33,060 bases of DNA from JOPF136 sp035272605 (GTDB taxonomy: Bacteria > Acidobacteriota > Terriglobia > Acidiferrales > UBA7541), in assembly GCA_035272605.1 (NCBI GenBank), contig DATEQM010000086.1, positions 1 through 33,060 of the forward strand, in the 5' to 3' direction. Each line of letters starts with the position of its first letter. Within the stretch, counting starts at the first letter, position 1. The notes beneath the pieces were generated by a model. That model did not search any database, was not told the origin of the DNA, and saw only the letters and a program-made list of their open reading frames with translations. Position numbers and translations under genes: made by a program. Below are positions 16,200 through 24,867 of the stretch, piece by piece.

Positions 16200-16973
16200 T
16201 TGAACACCAGCCAATCGTACACGTTGCTGCTTGAAGTGCTGTTTGCGCTGGCCGCCGGTCTGGTGGGCTGCTTTGCGCTGATGAAGAGGATGCTGCTGGC
16301 CAGCGACGTTCTCTCCCACCTGGCGCTTCCGGGGCTGGGCCTGGCATTTCTGCTGAAAATAAACCCGCTGGCCGGGGGCGCGGCCACGCTCTTTCTGGGC
16401 ACATTGCTCGTGTGGCAGCTTCAGAAGAAGACTGGCCTGGCTGCGGATGCGTCCATTGGGGTGGTGTTTGCAGCCGCGCTGGCAATTGGGGCGATGCTCA
16501 CTCCCAGTGAAGACCTGGTGGAAGCGCTCTTCGGCGCGGCCCAAAAGCTTTCGCTCACTGGCCTGCTTCTGGGCCTGGTCGCGGCCGCCGTCGTAATCCT
16601 GGCGGTGCTGGGATTGAAGAATCGGCTCACGTTGACCGTCTTTTCCCCCGAACTAGCTGCGGCAACGGGGCTCCAGGTGGACCGCCTGGAGCTGTCTTTT
16701 CTGCTGATTTTCACCCTGACGATACTGATTGGGCTGCGATTCATGGGCGCGCTTTTATCCAGCGCCCTGATCATCCTGCCGGCCGCTACGGCACGCCAAC
16801 TGACCAACCGGCTCTCGCGCTTCATGGTTGTCTCGATGGCGGTCAGCGTTCTCTCCGTCCTGGCCGGGTCTCTCAGCAACGCGTTCGTGTTCCGGGCCTC
16901 GACGGCCGGCCCGGCGATCGTGATCTTCTCCGCCGCCTTCTTTGGCCTGAGCCTGCTCAAACGGGCGAGGTGA
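16200..16973 (+). CDS. ABC-3 family metal ABC transporter permease
   Basis: Protein of 257 residues with about seven to eight hydrophobic segments across its length, typical of ZnuB/MntC permeases. LLASDVLSHLALPGLGLAF is the conserved early motif, and GLRFMGALLSSALIILPAAT matches the family's late conserved segment. The start is taken as TTG at 16200, preceded by AAGAAGG; no ATG occurs before the first membrane helix would be lost. It forms the membrane channel for the upstream ATPase in the inner membrane. A GACCCT...AGGGTC hairpin shortly after the stop (about 16979-17015) may mark the transcript end. Confidence 0.87.
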   Translation: MNTSQSYTLLLEVLFALAAGLVGCFALMKRMLLASDVLSHLALPGLGLAFLLKINPLAGGAATLFLGTLLVWQLQKKTGLAADASIGVVFAAALAIGAMLTPSEDLVEALFGAAQKLSLTGLLLGLVAAAVVILAVLGLKNRLTLTVFSPELAAATGLQVDRLELSFLLIFTLTILIGLRFMGALLSSALIILPAATARQLTNRLSRFMVVSMAVSVLSVLAGSLSNAFVFRASTAGPAIVIFSAAFFGLSLLKRAR

Positions 16974-17084
16974 GAATCAGACCCTTCCTTCGCCCGGCAG
17001 AGAGCGGGCAGGGTCCACGGCACTCCAAGCGGCTTTGCCAGGCGGATTCCCAGGGCTCACCGGACGAGTTTGAGTGTTGGTCCC

Positions 17085-17303
17085 TCAGGTGTGGTGCGGC
17101 ACCGGCTGCTTGGCGCCGGCGCCAACGCCCAATTTCTTCAGGATAATTTCCGCCAGGCACCAGTTGGTGAAGCCGGACTGAAACAGGTTCGCGCCGACAA
17201 AGGCGGTGAACCAGAACCAGTTGTGGTTTACCCAGATGCCCAGCGCCAGCGAGCCCAATACAAATGTTCCGGCGACGATGCGGACTACGCGTTCCACGGT
17301 CAT
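17085..17303 (-). CDS. DUF2892 small inner-membrane protein
   Basis: Protein of 72 residues that begins MTVERVVRIVAGTFVLGSLA and has two hydrophobic segments (about 8-28 and 30-50), then a short soluble tail. This matches the DUF2892 (YgaP membrane domain-like) family, usually found alone or fused to rhodanese domains. The start ATG at 17303 is chosen because AGGAGG lies six bases upstream; a longer frame from 17318 would place that site inside the gene. The role is unknown. It follows the RND operon on the same strand after an 83-base gap filled by a palindromic repeat. Confidence 0.75.
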   Translation of the reverse strand: MTVERVVRIVAGTFVLGSLALGIWVNHNWFWFTAFVGANLFQSGFTNWCLAEIILKKLGVGAGAKQPVPHHT

Positions 17304-17325
17304 ACCCCACCTCCTCATCCAATTC

Positions 17326-17390
17326 GTAGCGCCGGCGTCCCGCGTCGGCTTTCTTTCCCTTCCGGAGCCGGCGCCGGACGCCGGCGCTAC
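17326..17390. repeat. Long palindromic element with perfect 15-bp arms
   Basis: GTAGCGCCGGCGTCC (17326-17340) is the exact reverse complement of 17376-17390. The 35-base centre has a further CGGCT/AGCCG pairing. The right arm includes the TAG stop codon of the RND transporter gene (17389-17387). It resembles a dispersed palindromic or MITE-like intergenic element; no transposase or target duplication is seen. Confidence 0.7.
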
Positions 17391-20300
17391 GCTTGCGCAA
17401 CCGTTCCTCTCTCGCTCAGGTAGTACAGCACAGGCACGGCCATGCGGGAAAGCAGCGTGGAAGCCACTTCTCCCGCCATCAGCGAGATGGCCAGCCCCTG
17501 GAAAATCGGGTCGAACAGAATGACGCTCGAGCCCACCACGATGGCCGCGGCGGTGAGCAGCATGGGACGGAAGCGCACCGCACCCGCGTCGATCACCGCC
17601 TCATCGAGCGGCATGCCCTGGCGGCGCCGCAGCTCGATGAAATCCACCAGGATGATGGAATTGCGCACGATGATGCCGGCGCCGGCGATGAAGCCGATCA
17701 TGGAAGTCGCGGTGAAGAACGCCCCGGCGAGCACGTGCGCCGGAAGGATGCCCACGAGCGTCAGCGGAATCGGGGCCATGATCACCAGCGGCGTGCGCAG
17801 CGACCCGAACCAGCCCACCACCAGGAAATAAATCAGGATGAGCACGGCGGCAAAGGCCAGGCCCAGGTCGCGGAACACCTCATAGGTGATCTGCCATTCA
17901 CCGTCCCACTTGACGGCCGGCCGGTCCGTACGCTCCGGCTGGTGGGTGAAAAGCTGCGTGACGCCGTACCCCTGGGGAGTTTTCAAGGCGGCGATTTTTT
18001 CCTTCATCTTGAGGATGGCGTAAACGGGGCTATCCTCTGCGCCGGCTACGTCGCCGATCACGTAGATGACGGGCAGCATGTTTTTTTCGTAGCGCGTGGG
18101 GGCAACGCGGGTCTGGTCCACGCGCACCAGCTCGCCCAACGGGACGAGTGAGCCTTCGGAGGCATTCAAATAGACGCCGCTGAGGTCTTGCTGGCTGGAG
18201 CGGCTGGCCCGCGCCAGGCGCACGCGCACGGGCACGTCCTCACGCGATTCCGGCCGGTGCAGCAAAGTGACGTCTGCCCCGCCCAGGGCGATGGCCAGCG
18301 AACGCGCCACATCGGCGGGGGAGATACCGCGCAGGGCAGCCTTATCCTGCTCGACGGCAAAATCGAGTTTTTCCTGGTCGCGGGTGACCATCCAATCCAT
18401 GTCCACCACGCCCGGGGTTTGCTCGAACAGTTCGAGGACCTGGCGGGCCAGCGCGAGGCGCTGCGCATAGTCCGGGCCGTAAACTTCCGCCACCAGCGTG
18501 GCCAGCACCGGGGGGCCGGGGGGCACCTCGGCGATTTTCACCCGCGCGTTCCATTTCTGGGCGATCTCGTCAATGGGCCCGCGCATCCTCTCGGCCAGCG
18601 GATGGCTTTGGAGTTTCCGCTCCTCTTTCGGCAGGAGATTCACCTGGATGTCGCCCTGCTCGGGGCCGTGGCGCAGGAAGTAATGGCGCACCAGGCCGTT
18701 GAAGTTGTAGGGGCCGGAGGTGCCGGCGTAGGACTCAAAGTTGACCACCTCGGGCTGGGTGCGCAGGTAACTGGCGATGTCCTGTTCGACGGCCAGCGTG
18801 CGCTCCAGTGGAGTGCCCTCCGGCATGTCCACTATCACCTGGAATTCACTTTTGTTGTCGAACGGCAGCATCTTCACGCGTACGATTTTGAGCGGTACCA
18901 GCAGGCAGGCGGCAACGAGCAGGAGAATCATGGTGCCGAAGAACAGCCAGCGCGTCCCTGGACTGTGAATCAGAGGCGTCATCAGGCGGCGATACACGCG
19001 TGTCGTCCAGCCTTCGTATTCCCCGGTCTCTCCGTGGCCGCCGGTGTGGCCTCGCAGCAGGCGCACCGCGGCCCAGGGCGAAACTACGAAGGCAATGAGC
19101 AGGGAGAACAGCATGGCCGCGGATGCGCCCACAGGGATAGGCCGCATGTAGGGGCCCATCAGCCCGCGCACCATGGCCATGGGCAGAATCGCCGCGATTA
19201 CCGTGAACGTGGCCAGGATCGTCGGATTGCCGACCTCGTCCACGGCCTCGACCGCGACTTCGCTCCACGGGCGCCCTGCGCTCTCCGGCAGGCGGAAGTG
19301 GCGCACGATGTTTTCGACCACCACGATGGCGTCGTCCACCAGAATGGCCACGGAAAAAATCAGCGCGAACAGCGTGACCCGATTCAGCGTGTACCCGTAA
19401 AGATAGAAGATGACCAGCGTGAGCGAAAGCGTGACGGGAATGGCCAGCAGCACCACGCCCGACTCCCGCCAGCCCAGCGCCAGGGCGATGAGCAAGGTGA
19501 CGGAAAGCGTGGCCAGGATGAGGTGCTTCAGCAGCTCGTTGGATTTTTCTTCCGCCGTGCGGCCGTAGTTGCGCGTGACGGTAACTTGAACATCGCGGGG
19601 GAGCACCGAGCCGCGCAACGCGTCCACTTTTGCGAGCACGGCCCGGGCCAGCAGCACCGCGTTGGTGCCTTTGCGCTTGGCCACCGTCAGCGTCACCGCG
19701 GGAAAATCCACGCGGGTTGGCGCGCCGGCGGAGGCCGGACGCACCGCTCCTGCGCCGTTGCCGTAGAAGACGTATTCGGAAGCGTCGCCGGGGCCCTCGC
19801 TCACCTCCGCCACATCGCCCAGAAACACGGGCCGTCCGGAGAAGACGCCCGCCACCAGGCGCCGCGCGTCGTCCGCTCCGGCGAGAAAATTGCCCGCCTC
19901 GACGGCCACTTCGCGATTGTTCTGCGCAAAGGAACCTGCCTCGGAGCGCTGGTTGGAGGATTCCAGGGCACGCGCCACCACAGCCGGACTGAGCCGGTAG
20001 GCCGCGAGCTTCTGCGGATCGAGCACCACGCGCAGTTCGCGCCGCTGCCCGCCGATGAGCGAGGTTTCCGAAACGTCGTCCACCTGCTCGACTGCGTGCC
20101 GCACCTCGGCGGCCATCTGGCGCAATTGGTAGCCGTCATAGCCCGCGCCCCAGAAGGTCAGCGCCACGATGGGCACGTCGTCAATCGAGCGGACTTTGAT
20201 GAGCGGCTGGGAGACGCCGGGCGGGATACGGTCGAAGTTCGAATACATTTTGTTGTAGGTGAGGACGATGGCGTCTTCTTCTTTGATCCCCACTTTGAAG

Positions 20301-20596
20301 CGCACGATCACCAGCGCCCCGCCGGGCCGGCTGATCGAATAGACGTATTCCACGTCGGGGATTTCCCGCAGCAGGCGCTCCATGGGTACGGCTACGCGCT
20401 GCTCGATTTCCGCCGGGGAAGCGCCGGGCATGCTGACGAACAGGTCCAGCACCGGCACGACGATCTGGGGCTCTTCCTCCCGCGGCGTCGCCATCACACT
20501 GGCCACCCCCAGCAGAATGGAGGCGACGATCAGCAGTGGCGTGAGCTTCGAATCAATGAAAGCGGCGGCAATCCGCCCGGCCAGGCCTCGCTTCAC
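17387..20596 (-). CDS. RND efflux pump inner-membrane transporter
   Basis: Protein of 1069 residues, full length for the AcrB/MexB superfamily: an N-terminal helix (about 18-36), a large periplasmic region starting PREEEPQIVVP, helices 2-6 from about 357, a second periplasmic region, and a C-terminal helix bundle. Helix 4 carries the Asp421-Asp422 pair in ILVDDAIVVVENI, the proton-relay signature of the drug-efflux (HAE1-like) branch; the heavy-metal branch usually has a different motif there. It uses proton influx to drive export of unknown substrates. The start is GTG at 20596, overlapping the adaptor gene stop (GTGA), with GGAGG six bases upstream. Third gene of the tolC-MFP-RND operon. 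Its stop codon lies inside a palindromic repeat. Confidence 0.93.
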   Translation of the reverse strand: MKRGLAGRIAAAFIDSKLTPLLIVASILLGVASVMATPREEEPQIVVPVLDLFVSMPGASPAEIEQRVAVPMERLLREIPDVEYVYSISRPGGALVIVRFKVGIKEEDAIVLTYNKMYSNFDRIPPGVSQPLIKVRSIDDVPIVALTFWGAGYDGYQLRQMAAEVRHAVEQVDDVSETSLIGGQRRELRVVLDPQKLAAYRLSPAVVARALESSNQRSEAGSFAQNNREVAVEAGNFLAGADDARRLVAGVFSGRPVFLGDVAEVSEGPGDASEYVFYGNGAGAVRPASAGAPTRVDFPAVTLTVAKRKGTNAVLLARAVLAKVDALRGSVLPRDVQVTVTRNYGRTAEEKSNELLKHLILATLSVTLLIALALGWRESGVVLLAIPVTLSLTLVIFYLYGYTLNRVTLFALIFSVAILVDDAIVVVENIVRHFRLPESAGRPWSEVAVEAVDEVGNPTILATFTVIAAILPMAMVRGLMGPYMRPIPVGASAAMLFSLLIAFVVSPWAAVRLLRGHTGGHGETGEYEGWTTRVYRRLMTPLIHSPGTRWLFFGTMILLLVAACLLVPLKIVRVKMLPFDNKSEFQVIVDMPEGTPLERTLAVEQDIASYLRTQPEVVNFESYAGTSGPYNFNGLVRHYFLRHGPEQGDIQVNLLPKEERKLQSHPLAERMRGPIDEIAQKWNARVKIAEVPPGPPVLATLVAEVYGPDYAQRLALARQVLELFEQTPGVVDMDWMVTRDQEKLDFAVEQDKAALRGISPADVARSLAIALGGADVTLLHRPESREDVPVRVRLARASRSSQQDLSGVYLNASEGSLVPLGELVRVDQTRVAPTRYEKNMLPVIYVIGDVAGAEDSPVYAILKMKEKIAALKTPQGYGVTQLFTHQPERTDRPAVKWDGEWQITYEVFRDLGLAFAAVLILIYFLVVGWFGSLRTPLVIMAPIPLTLVGILPAHVLAGAFFTATSMIGFIAGAGIIVRNSIILVDFIELRRRQGMPLDEAVIDAGAVRFRPMLLTAAAIVVGSSVILFDPIFQGLAISLMAGEVASTLLSRMAVPVLYYLSERGTVAQA

Positions 20597-21783
20597 GGCG
20601 CGCCTCCGGGACGCTTGCCGTCCATCTCGCGTCCGGCGGGATTGGCGGCATACTTTTCACCGGCTCCGAGGCCGGAGAGGATCTCCACGGCATCGCCAGC
20701 GGCCGAGGTTTCGCCCAGCGTCACCACGCGCCACCGCAACACGCCCGCGGAATCGAGGGCATAAACGCCGGAAATCTGCCCGCGGCGCACCACGGCCGCC
20801 TGGGGGACAAACAGCGCGCGGCGTTCGCCCCGCCGGAACCAGGCGCGGCCAAAGAGCCCGGAGCGAATGGCCGGGCTCGACGGAAGTTCCACGCGCACGG
20901 CGATGGTGTGCGAGGCCGGATCCGCGCCGCCTTCCACTTCCACAATGCGTCCTTCGAGGTCCGCGCCGCCCAGCGCATCCAGGCGCGCGCGGGCCACCGT
21001 GCCGACGCGCGCGACGCCCGCGGCCTGAGATTCGAGTTGCACGCGCAGCTGGTAGCGCGATGGGTCTTCGATGATGAACAGGGGCACGCCGGGTGCGGCC
21101 ATCGAGCCCGGATCCGCCAGGCGCCGGGCCACGATGCCGGCGAACGGTGCGGCAATGCGCGCGTAACTCGAAGCCGTCTCCGCGGCCCGCGCTTCCGCCT
21201 GGGCGCGCTCGACTCCCGCTTCGGCCTGTTTCTGCCGCTCGCTGGCGGCGGCCAGGCCGGCCTCGGCGGCGCGGCGGCGCGATTCCACCTCATCAAACTC
21301 CTGCGGGGAGACGGATTTCTGATCGCGCAGATAGACGAAGCGCTCGTAGGTCTTCTCGCTCACATCCGCCTGGGCCTTCGCGGCGGCGAATCCCTGTGCC
21401 GCCTCGCCCCGCGCCGCGCGCGCGCCGGTCTCCGCGGATTTTGCGGCGGCGCTGTGCGCGGCCAGCTCGCGGTCATCCAGGCGAGCGAGCAGTTCGCCGG
21501 CCTTCACCGCCTGGCCCTCGCGGACCAGCACGGCCTCGAGAGTGCCCATGGTGCGCGCGGCCACCTCCGCCGTGCGCGCGGAGACCACTGTGCCCGGAGA
21601 TTCCACCTCATCGGCAACGGTCTGGAGCGCCGCGGTGCGCAACTCGATTCCGCTCACCGATTCAGGCGCCGCCTGGACGGTTTTTTCCTCCCGCGAGCAG
21701 CCCGCGAGCAGGGCGGCGAGCGCGGCGCAAAGCGGCAGAAGCGTGAGCAGGGAAGGCCCGCGAAGAGCCGCTGCGAATTTCAT
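20593..21783 (-). CDS. RND efflux periplasmic adaptor lipoprotein (MFP family)
   Basis: Protein of 396 residues starting at ATG 21783, where the frame overlaps the tolC stop (ATGA) and GGAGAAAAGCC precedes it. A lipoprotein signal ends LLAGC (Cys at about 29), so it is anchored to the inner membrane. Lipoyl-like half motifs (TMGTLEAVLVREGQAVKAGE and IAAPFAGIVARRLADPG) flank a long Ala/Glu-rich helical hairpin (about 100-190), followed by beta-barrel and membrane-proximal domains. It links the RND transporter and the outer-membrane channel encoded on either side. Confidence 0.92.
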   Translation of the reverse strand: MKFAAALRGPSLLTLLPLCAALAALLAGCSREEKTVQAAPESVSGIELRTAALQTVADEVESPGTVVSARTAEVAARTMGTLEAVLVREGQAVKAGELLARLDDRELAAHSAAAKSAETGARAARGEAAQGFAAAKAQADVSEKTYERFVYLRDQKSVSPQEFDEVESRRRAAEAGLAAASERQKQAEAGVERAQAEARAAETASSYARIAAPFAGIVARRLADPGSMAAPGVPLFIIEDPSRYQLRVQLESQAAGVARVGTVARARLDALGGADLEGRIVEVEGGADPASHTIAVRVELPSSPAIRSGLFGRAWFRRGERRALFVPQAAVVRRGQISGVYALDSAGVLRWRVVTLGETSAAGDAVEILSGLGAGEKYAANPAGREMDGKRPGGAP

Positions 21784-23153
21784 GGCTTTTCTCCAAAGAT
21801 GAGGATGGAAGAATCGGGCGTGAGCCGGCCGGCGGCGCGTTCCAGCGAGGCGCGTGCGGCGTACCAATCGCCCACCGCGGCCACGTATCCGGTACGGGCT
21901 TCCAGCACCGCCTGTTGCGCGCGCAGCAGTTCCGTGATGGTGGTCAGTCCGGCCTGATAGCGGTTTTCGATGATGCGCAGGCTCTCGCGGGCCTGCTCTG
22001 CGCTCTGCCGCGCGGCCTCCGTGCGCGCCTCCGCCGCTTTGGATTCCAGGTAGGCGCGGCGCAATTCCAGCCGCACGCCGGACCGCACCCACTCGAGCTG
22101 GTCTTCGGCCTTGCGCTTCTCGGCCGCGGCCTCCGCCACTTGGTAACGGTTGGCGCCACCGGCGAAAATGTTCCAATCCAGGCGCACACCGGCGGTCCAG
22201 TTGGTGCCGGAAGGGCCGCCCAGCGTCAGCGCATCGCGTTCAAAATCGCCAAAGAGCCCAATTGTGGGGCCGAAATCCACTTTGGCCAGTTTCTCGGCTT
22301 TGCGCGCCGCGTCCACCTGCATTTCCACAGCGCGCAGCAGGGGACGGCCGGCCAGCGCCTCGTTCTCCCACTCCGCGACGCCGCCGGAAATTTCTGCGGG
22401 TTGCGCCAGTTGAGCGGAGGGCTCTCCCAGCGCCTCCGGCTCGATGCCCAGCTCGCGCGCTAGGGTCAGCCGTGCTACCGCTAGGGCGTTCTCCGCGCGC
22501 AGTTCGCGGTCGCGCGCCTGGGCTTCAAACACCTGGGCGCTCAGCAGGTCGGAGGAGACCACCTGCCCGGCATGTTCGAAGGCCGCGATGCGCTCGCGAT
22601 TGGATGCCGCGGTTTTCAGCGCGTCGCGGGCCGCGGCCAGGTCGTCGCGCGCCACCACGGCGCAGAAATACGCCTGCACCACTCGCAGGATCAGGTCCTG
22701 CCGGGCCTGTTCCAGTGCGTAGTCCGCGGCTGTCTTCTGGCGGTTCGCGGCGCCGGTGCGCAGCCAGGTTCGGCCGGAATCAAAGAGCGTCATGCGGGCG
22801 GAGAGGCGGGTATCGAAATTGTCGAGGGGAAGAGGCGCGTTCAGGCCGGGCAGCGCAAAATTCGCCGCGGTGAACCGGCGCTGGGTCAGCAGCGTGCCGA
22901 AGACAAACACGGGATTGTCGCTGCGCGTGAAGCCCTGGGAAAAATCGAGCCGGGGATACCAGGCGGCGCGCGCCTGCGAGGCGCGGGCGGCCGCGGCGCG
23001 GTCGTCCTCTCCGGCCGCGCGCATTTGCGGATTGCGGTCCAGGGCCGTGCGCACCGCGGAGGAGAGGGAAAGAGGCTCCTGGGCACGGGCCAGCGCCGGG
23101 GCCAGCGCGAGGAGAACGGCCAAAGGCAGGGAGAACCGCGGGACGAATGGCAT
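21780..23153 (-). CDS. TolC-family outer-membrane efflux channel
   Basis: Protein of 457 residues. Signal peptide 1-24 (LALAPALARA before QEP). Two tandem outer-membrane efflux repeats with long Ala/Arg/Glu-rich helices and the family's LSLSSAVRTALDRNPQMRAA start. Strand-like segments DTRLSARMTLFDSG and GVRLDWNIFAGG are the usual barrel sequences. ATG 23153 follows GAGGAACGCC. It is the first gene of the efflux operon and is read from the symmetric promoter at 23173-23206. Confidence 0.92.
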   Translation of the reverse strand: MPFVPRFSLPLAVLLALAPALARAQEPLSLSSAVRTALDRNPQMRAAGEDDRAAAARASQARAAWYPRLDFSQGFTRSDNPVFVFGTLLTQRRFTAANFALPGLNAPLPLDNFDTRLSARMTLFDSGRTWLRTGAANRQKTAADYALEQARQDLILRVVQAYFCAVVARDDLAAARDALKTAASNRERIAAFEHAGQVVSSDLLSAQVFEAQARDRELRAENALAVARLTLARELGIEPEALGEPSAQLAQPAEISGGVAEWENEALAGRPLLRAVEMQVDAARKAEKLAKVDFGPTIGLFGDFERDALTLGGPSGTNWTAGVRLDWNIFAGGANRYQVAEAAAEKRKAEDQLEWVRSGVRLELRRAYLESKAAEARTEAARQSAEQARESLRIIENRYQAGLTTITELLRAQQAVLEARTGYVAAVGDWYAARASLERAAGRLTPDSSILIFGEKP

Positions 23154-23171
23154 GGCGTTCCTCGTTTTTCG

Positions 23172-23207
23172 CTTGACAGAATATTTCTATATGCCTATAT
23201 TGTCAAG
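23172..23207. promoter_or_regulatory. Mirror-symmetric divergent promoter with probable ArsR operator
   Basis: CTTGACA (23172-23178) and TGTCAAG (23201-23207) form an inverted repeat. On the plus strand TTGACA (23173-23178) and TATATT (23196-23201) are 17 bases apart. On the minus strand TTGACA (23206-23201) and TATTCT (23183-23178) are also 17 bases apart. Each -10 therefore overlaps the other promoter's -35. The AT-rich centre TATA-tgcc-TATA (23189-23200) resembles ArsR/SmtB-type operators. A single repressor dimer there would block both the tolC operon and the arsR-like gene. Confidence 0.75.
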
Positions 23208-23254
23208 CAGAAGTTTTACAGGCAGGGCGAATCCCTGGAAGGAGCGACCCGGCT

Positions 23255-23596
23255 GTGAATTTCACATCCCGCCCCCGCGCGCGCATCGAACTCGCCGCCG
23301 AGTGGTTTCGCCTCCTCGGCGACCCCACCCGCCTGGGCATTCTCCACTTCCTCGAAAACGGCCGCCGCACCGTGGGCGAGATCGTGGCCGCGCTGCGCAC
23401 CAGCCAGCCCAACGTCTCCAAGCACCTGCGGGCCCTGCACCAGGCCGGCCTGGTGCGCCGCCAGCGCTCCGGAAACTTCATCTATTACTCCATTGGGGCT
23501 CCCGTGGTTTTCCGCCTCTGCGAGCTGGCCTGCCACAGCGCCATGAGCGCGGCGCGCGGGCGCTACGTCACTCTGCTCTCGGCTCGCAGCCGCTAG
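23255..23596 (+). CDS. ArsR-family transcriptional regulator
   Basis: Protein of 113 residues with a winged helix-turn-helix: LLGDPTRLGILHFLENG, then TVGEIVAALRTSQPNVSKHL (recognition helix), then the wing LVRRQRSGNFIYYSI. The classic metal-binding ELCVCDL motif of arsenic or cadmium sensors is absent (GEIVAAL instead). The only cysteines are near the C-terminus (LCELAC), which could form a thiol or metal sensor. The start is GTG at 23255 with AAGGAG about 10 bases upstream. It is divergent from the efflux operon and shares its promoter, so it is most likely an autoregulatory repressor of the pump. Confidence 0.9.
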   Translation: MNFTSRPRARIELAAEWFRLLGDPTRLGILHFLENGRRTVGEIVAALRTSQPNVSKHLRALHQAGLVRRQRSGNFIYYSIGAPVVFRLCELACHSAMSAARGRYVTLLSARSR

Positions 23597-23675
23597 CCGA
23601 GCCCCGCCCCTCGCTTTACGCGCTTCCCAATCTGTGCCACTTTATTGGCCGCATGAATTCCAGAAGGGGGCAATC

Positions 23676-24758
23676 ATGACAACTCTGCTGCAAGGACGGT
23701 TGGGTTCGATCGTCGTGGCTGGAGCTGTGCTGGCGGGCGCGGCGTTGGGAGGAATAGCAGCGCGTCCGGCGAAGGGCGCCGCTGCGCTGCCCGGCGGGTC
23801 CGGCTATCACCTCAAGAAAAAGATCAAAGTCGGGGGAGAGGGCGGATGGGACTACCTCATGATCGACAGTGCCACCCGCCGGTTGTTTATTTCTCGCGGC
23901 ACGCATGTGATGGTGGTCGATGTGGATTCGGACAAGGTGGTGGCTGATATCCCGGATACGCCGGGCGTGCACGGCATCGCGCTCGCTCCCAAGCTCAACC
24001 GCGGATTCGTCTCCAACGGCCGCGGGAACAACGTGACCATCTTCGATCTGAAGACACTGGCCACGCTCGGCCACGCGCCGGCCGGGCAGAATCCGGATGC
24101 CATCATTTACGATCCGGCCAGCGAACGCGCCTTCGCCATGAATGGCCGCAGCGGCGACGTTACCGCCATAGACGGCGCCACCGGCAACGTGGCCGGCACA
24201 ATCGCAGTTGGCGGAAAACTCGAGTTCGCCGCCGCCGACGGCAAGGGCCGCATCTACGTCAACGTCGAGGATAAGAGCGAGATAGCGGAGATTGATTCGA
24301 AGAAACTTTCCGTCATAGCGCGCTGGCCCATGGCGCCCTGCGAGGAGCCCTCCGGCCTGGCCATGGACACGAAACACCGCCGGCTGTTTGCGGGCTGCAG
24401 CAACCAAATGATGGCGGTCATCGACGCGGACAGTGGCAAGGTGCTGGCCACGCCGCCCATCGGCGCCGGCGTGGACGCCGACGCGTTTGATCCCGGCACG
24501 GAATTCGCCTTCGCCTCGTGTGGAGGTGGAGACGGTGAGCTGACCGTCGTGCACGAGGATTCCAAAGAAAAATTCAGCGTGGTGGAAAACGTGCCGACGC
24601 AGCGGGGCGCGCGCACCATGGCGCTGGACCCAAAGTCCCACGAAGTCTACCTGGTGACGGCCGAATTCGGCCCGCGGCCCGAGCCGACCAAGGACAATCC
24701 CCGGCCCCGGCCTCCCATGTTGCCGGACTCGTTTGTCGTCCTGGTGTTCGCGCGCTGA
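23676..24758 (+). CDS. Exported YVTN/NHL-type beta-propeller protein
   Basis: Protein of 360 residues from ATG 23676, which has AGAAGGGGG seven bases before it. The N-terminal 35 residues form a signal peptide (VVAGAVLAGAALGGIAARP). The rest is blades of about 40 residues with repeats such as MMVDVDSDKVVADIPDTPGVHGIA, IFDLKTLATL and VIDADSGKVLATPPIGAGVDA. This is the seven-bladed YVTN propeller pattern found in exported proteins and quinoprotein-like folds. The function is unknown. It lies downstream of the ArsR-like gene, 79 bases apart, and may be co-transcribed with it. It converges on the oxidoreductase operon. Confidence 0.82.
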   Translation: MTTLLQGRLGSIVVAGAVLAGAALGGIAARPAKGAAALPGGSGYHLKKKIKVGGEGGWDYLMIDSATRRLFISRGTHVMVVDVDSDKVVADIPDTPGVHGIALAPKLNRGFVSNGRGNNVTIFDLKTLATLGHAPAGQNPDAIIYDPASERAFAMNGRSGDVTAIDGATGNVAGTIAVGGKLEFAAADGKGRIYVNVEDKSEIAEIDSKKLSVIARWPMAPCEEPSGLAMDTKHRRLFAGCSNQMMAVIDADSGKVLATPPIGAGVDADAFDPGTEFAFASCGGGDGELTVVHEDSKEKFSVVENVPTQRGARTMALDPKSHEVYLVTAEFGPRPEPTKDNPRPRPPMLPDSFVVLVFAR

Positions 24759-24771
24759 GATTGCTGCAGGG

Positions 24772-24836
24772 AAAAAGGTCCGGCCCGGGATCCGCTGGCC
24801 TAGGTCTTGCAGCGCATCATCGGGCCCGGGCCGGAC
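24772..24836 (-). terminator. Intrinsic terminator of the oxidoreductase operon
   Basis: GTCCGGCCCGGG (24778-24789) and CCCGGGCCGGAC (24825-24836) are perfect 12-bp inverted arms with a 35-base loop. On the minus strand the stem is followed by CCTTTTTCCC, a run of five T at 24776-24772. It lies 31 bases beyond the beta-subunit stop, between convergent genes; with no T-run on the plus strand it chiefly serves the minus-strand operon. Confidence 0.7.
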
Positions 24837-24867
24837 TGTATGAAAACGGCGTGCAGAGGCCGCCGGC

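Noticed and set aside
18188..20764. Plus-strand open frame of 858 codons opposite the RND gene
   Set aside because: It is the antisense shadow of a clear RND transporter; it is His/Gln/Arg-rich, has no domain pattern and no ribosome binding site.
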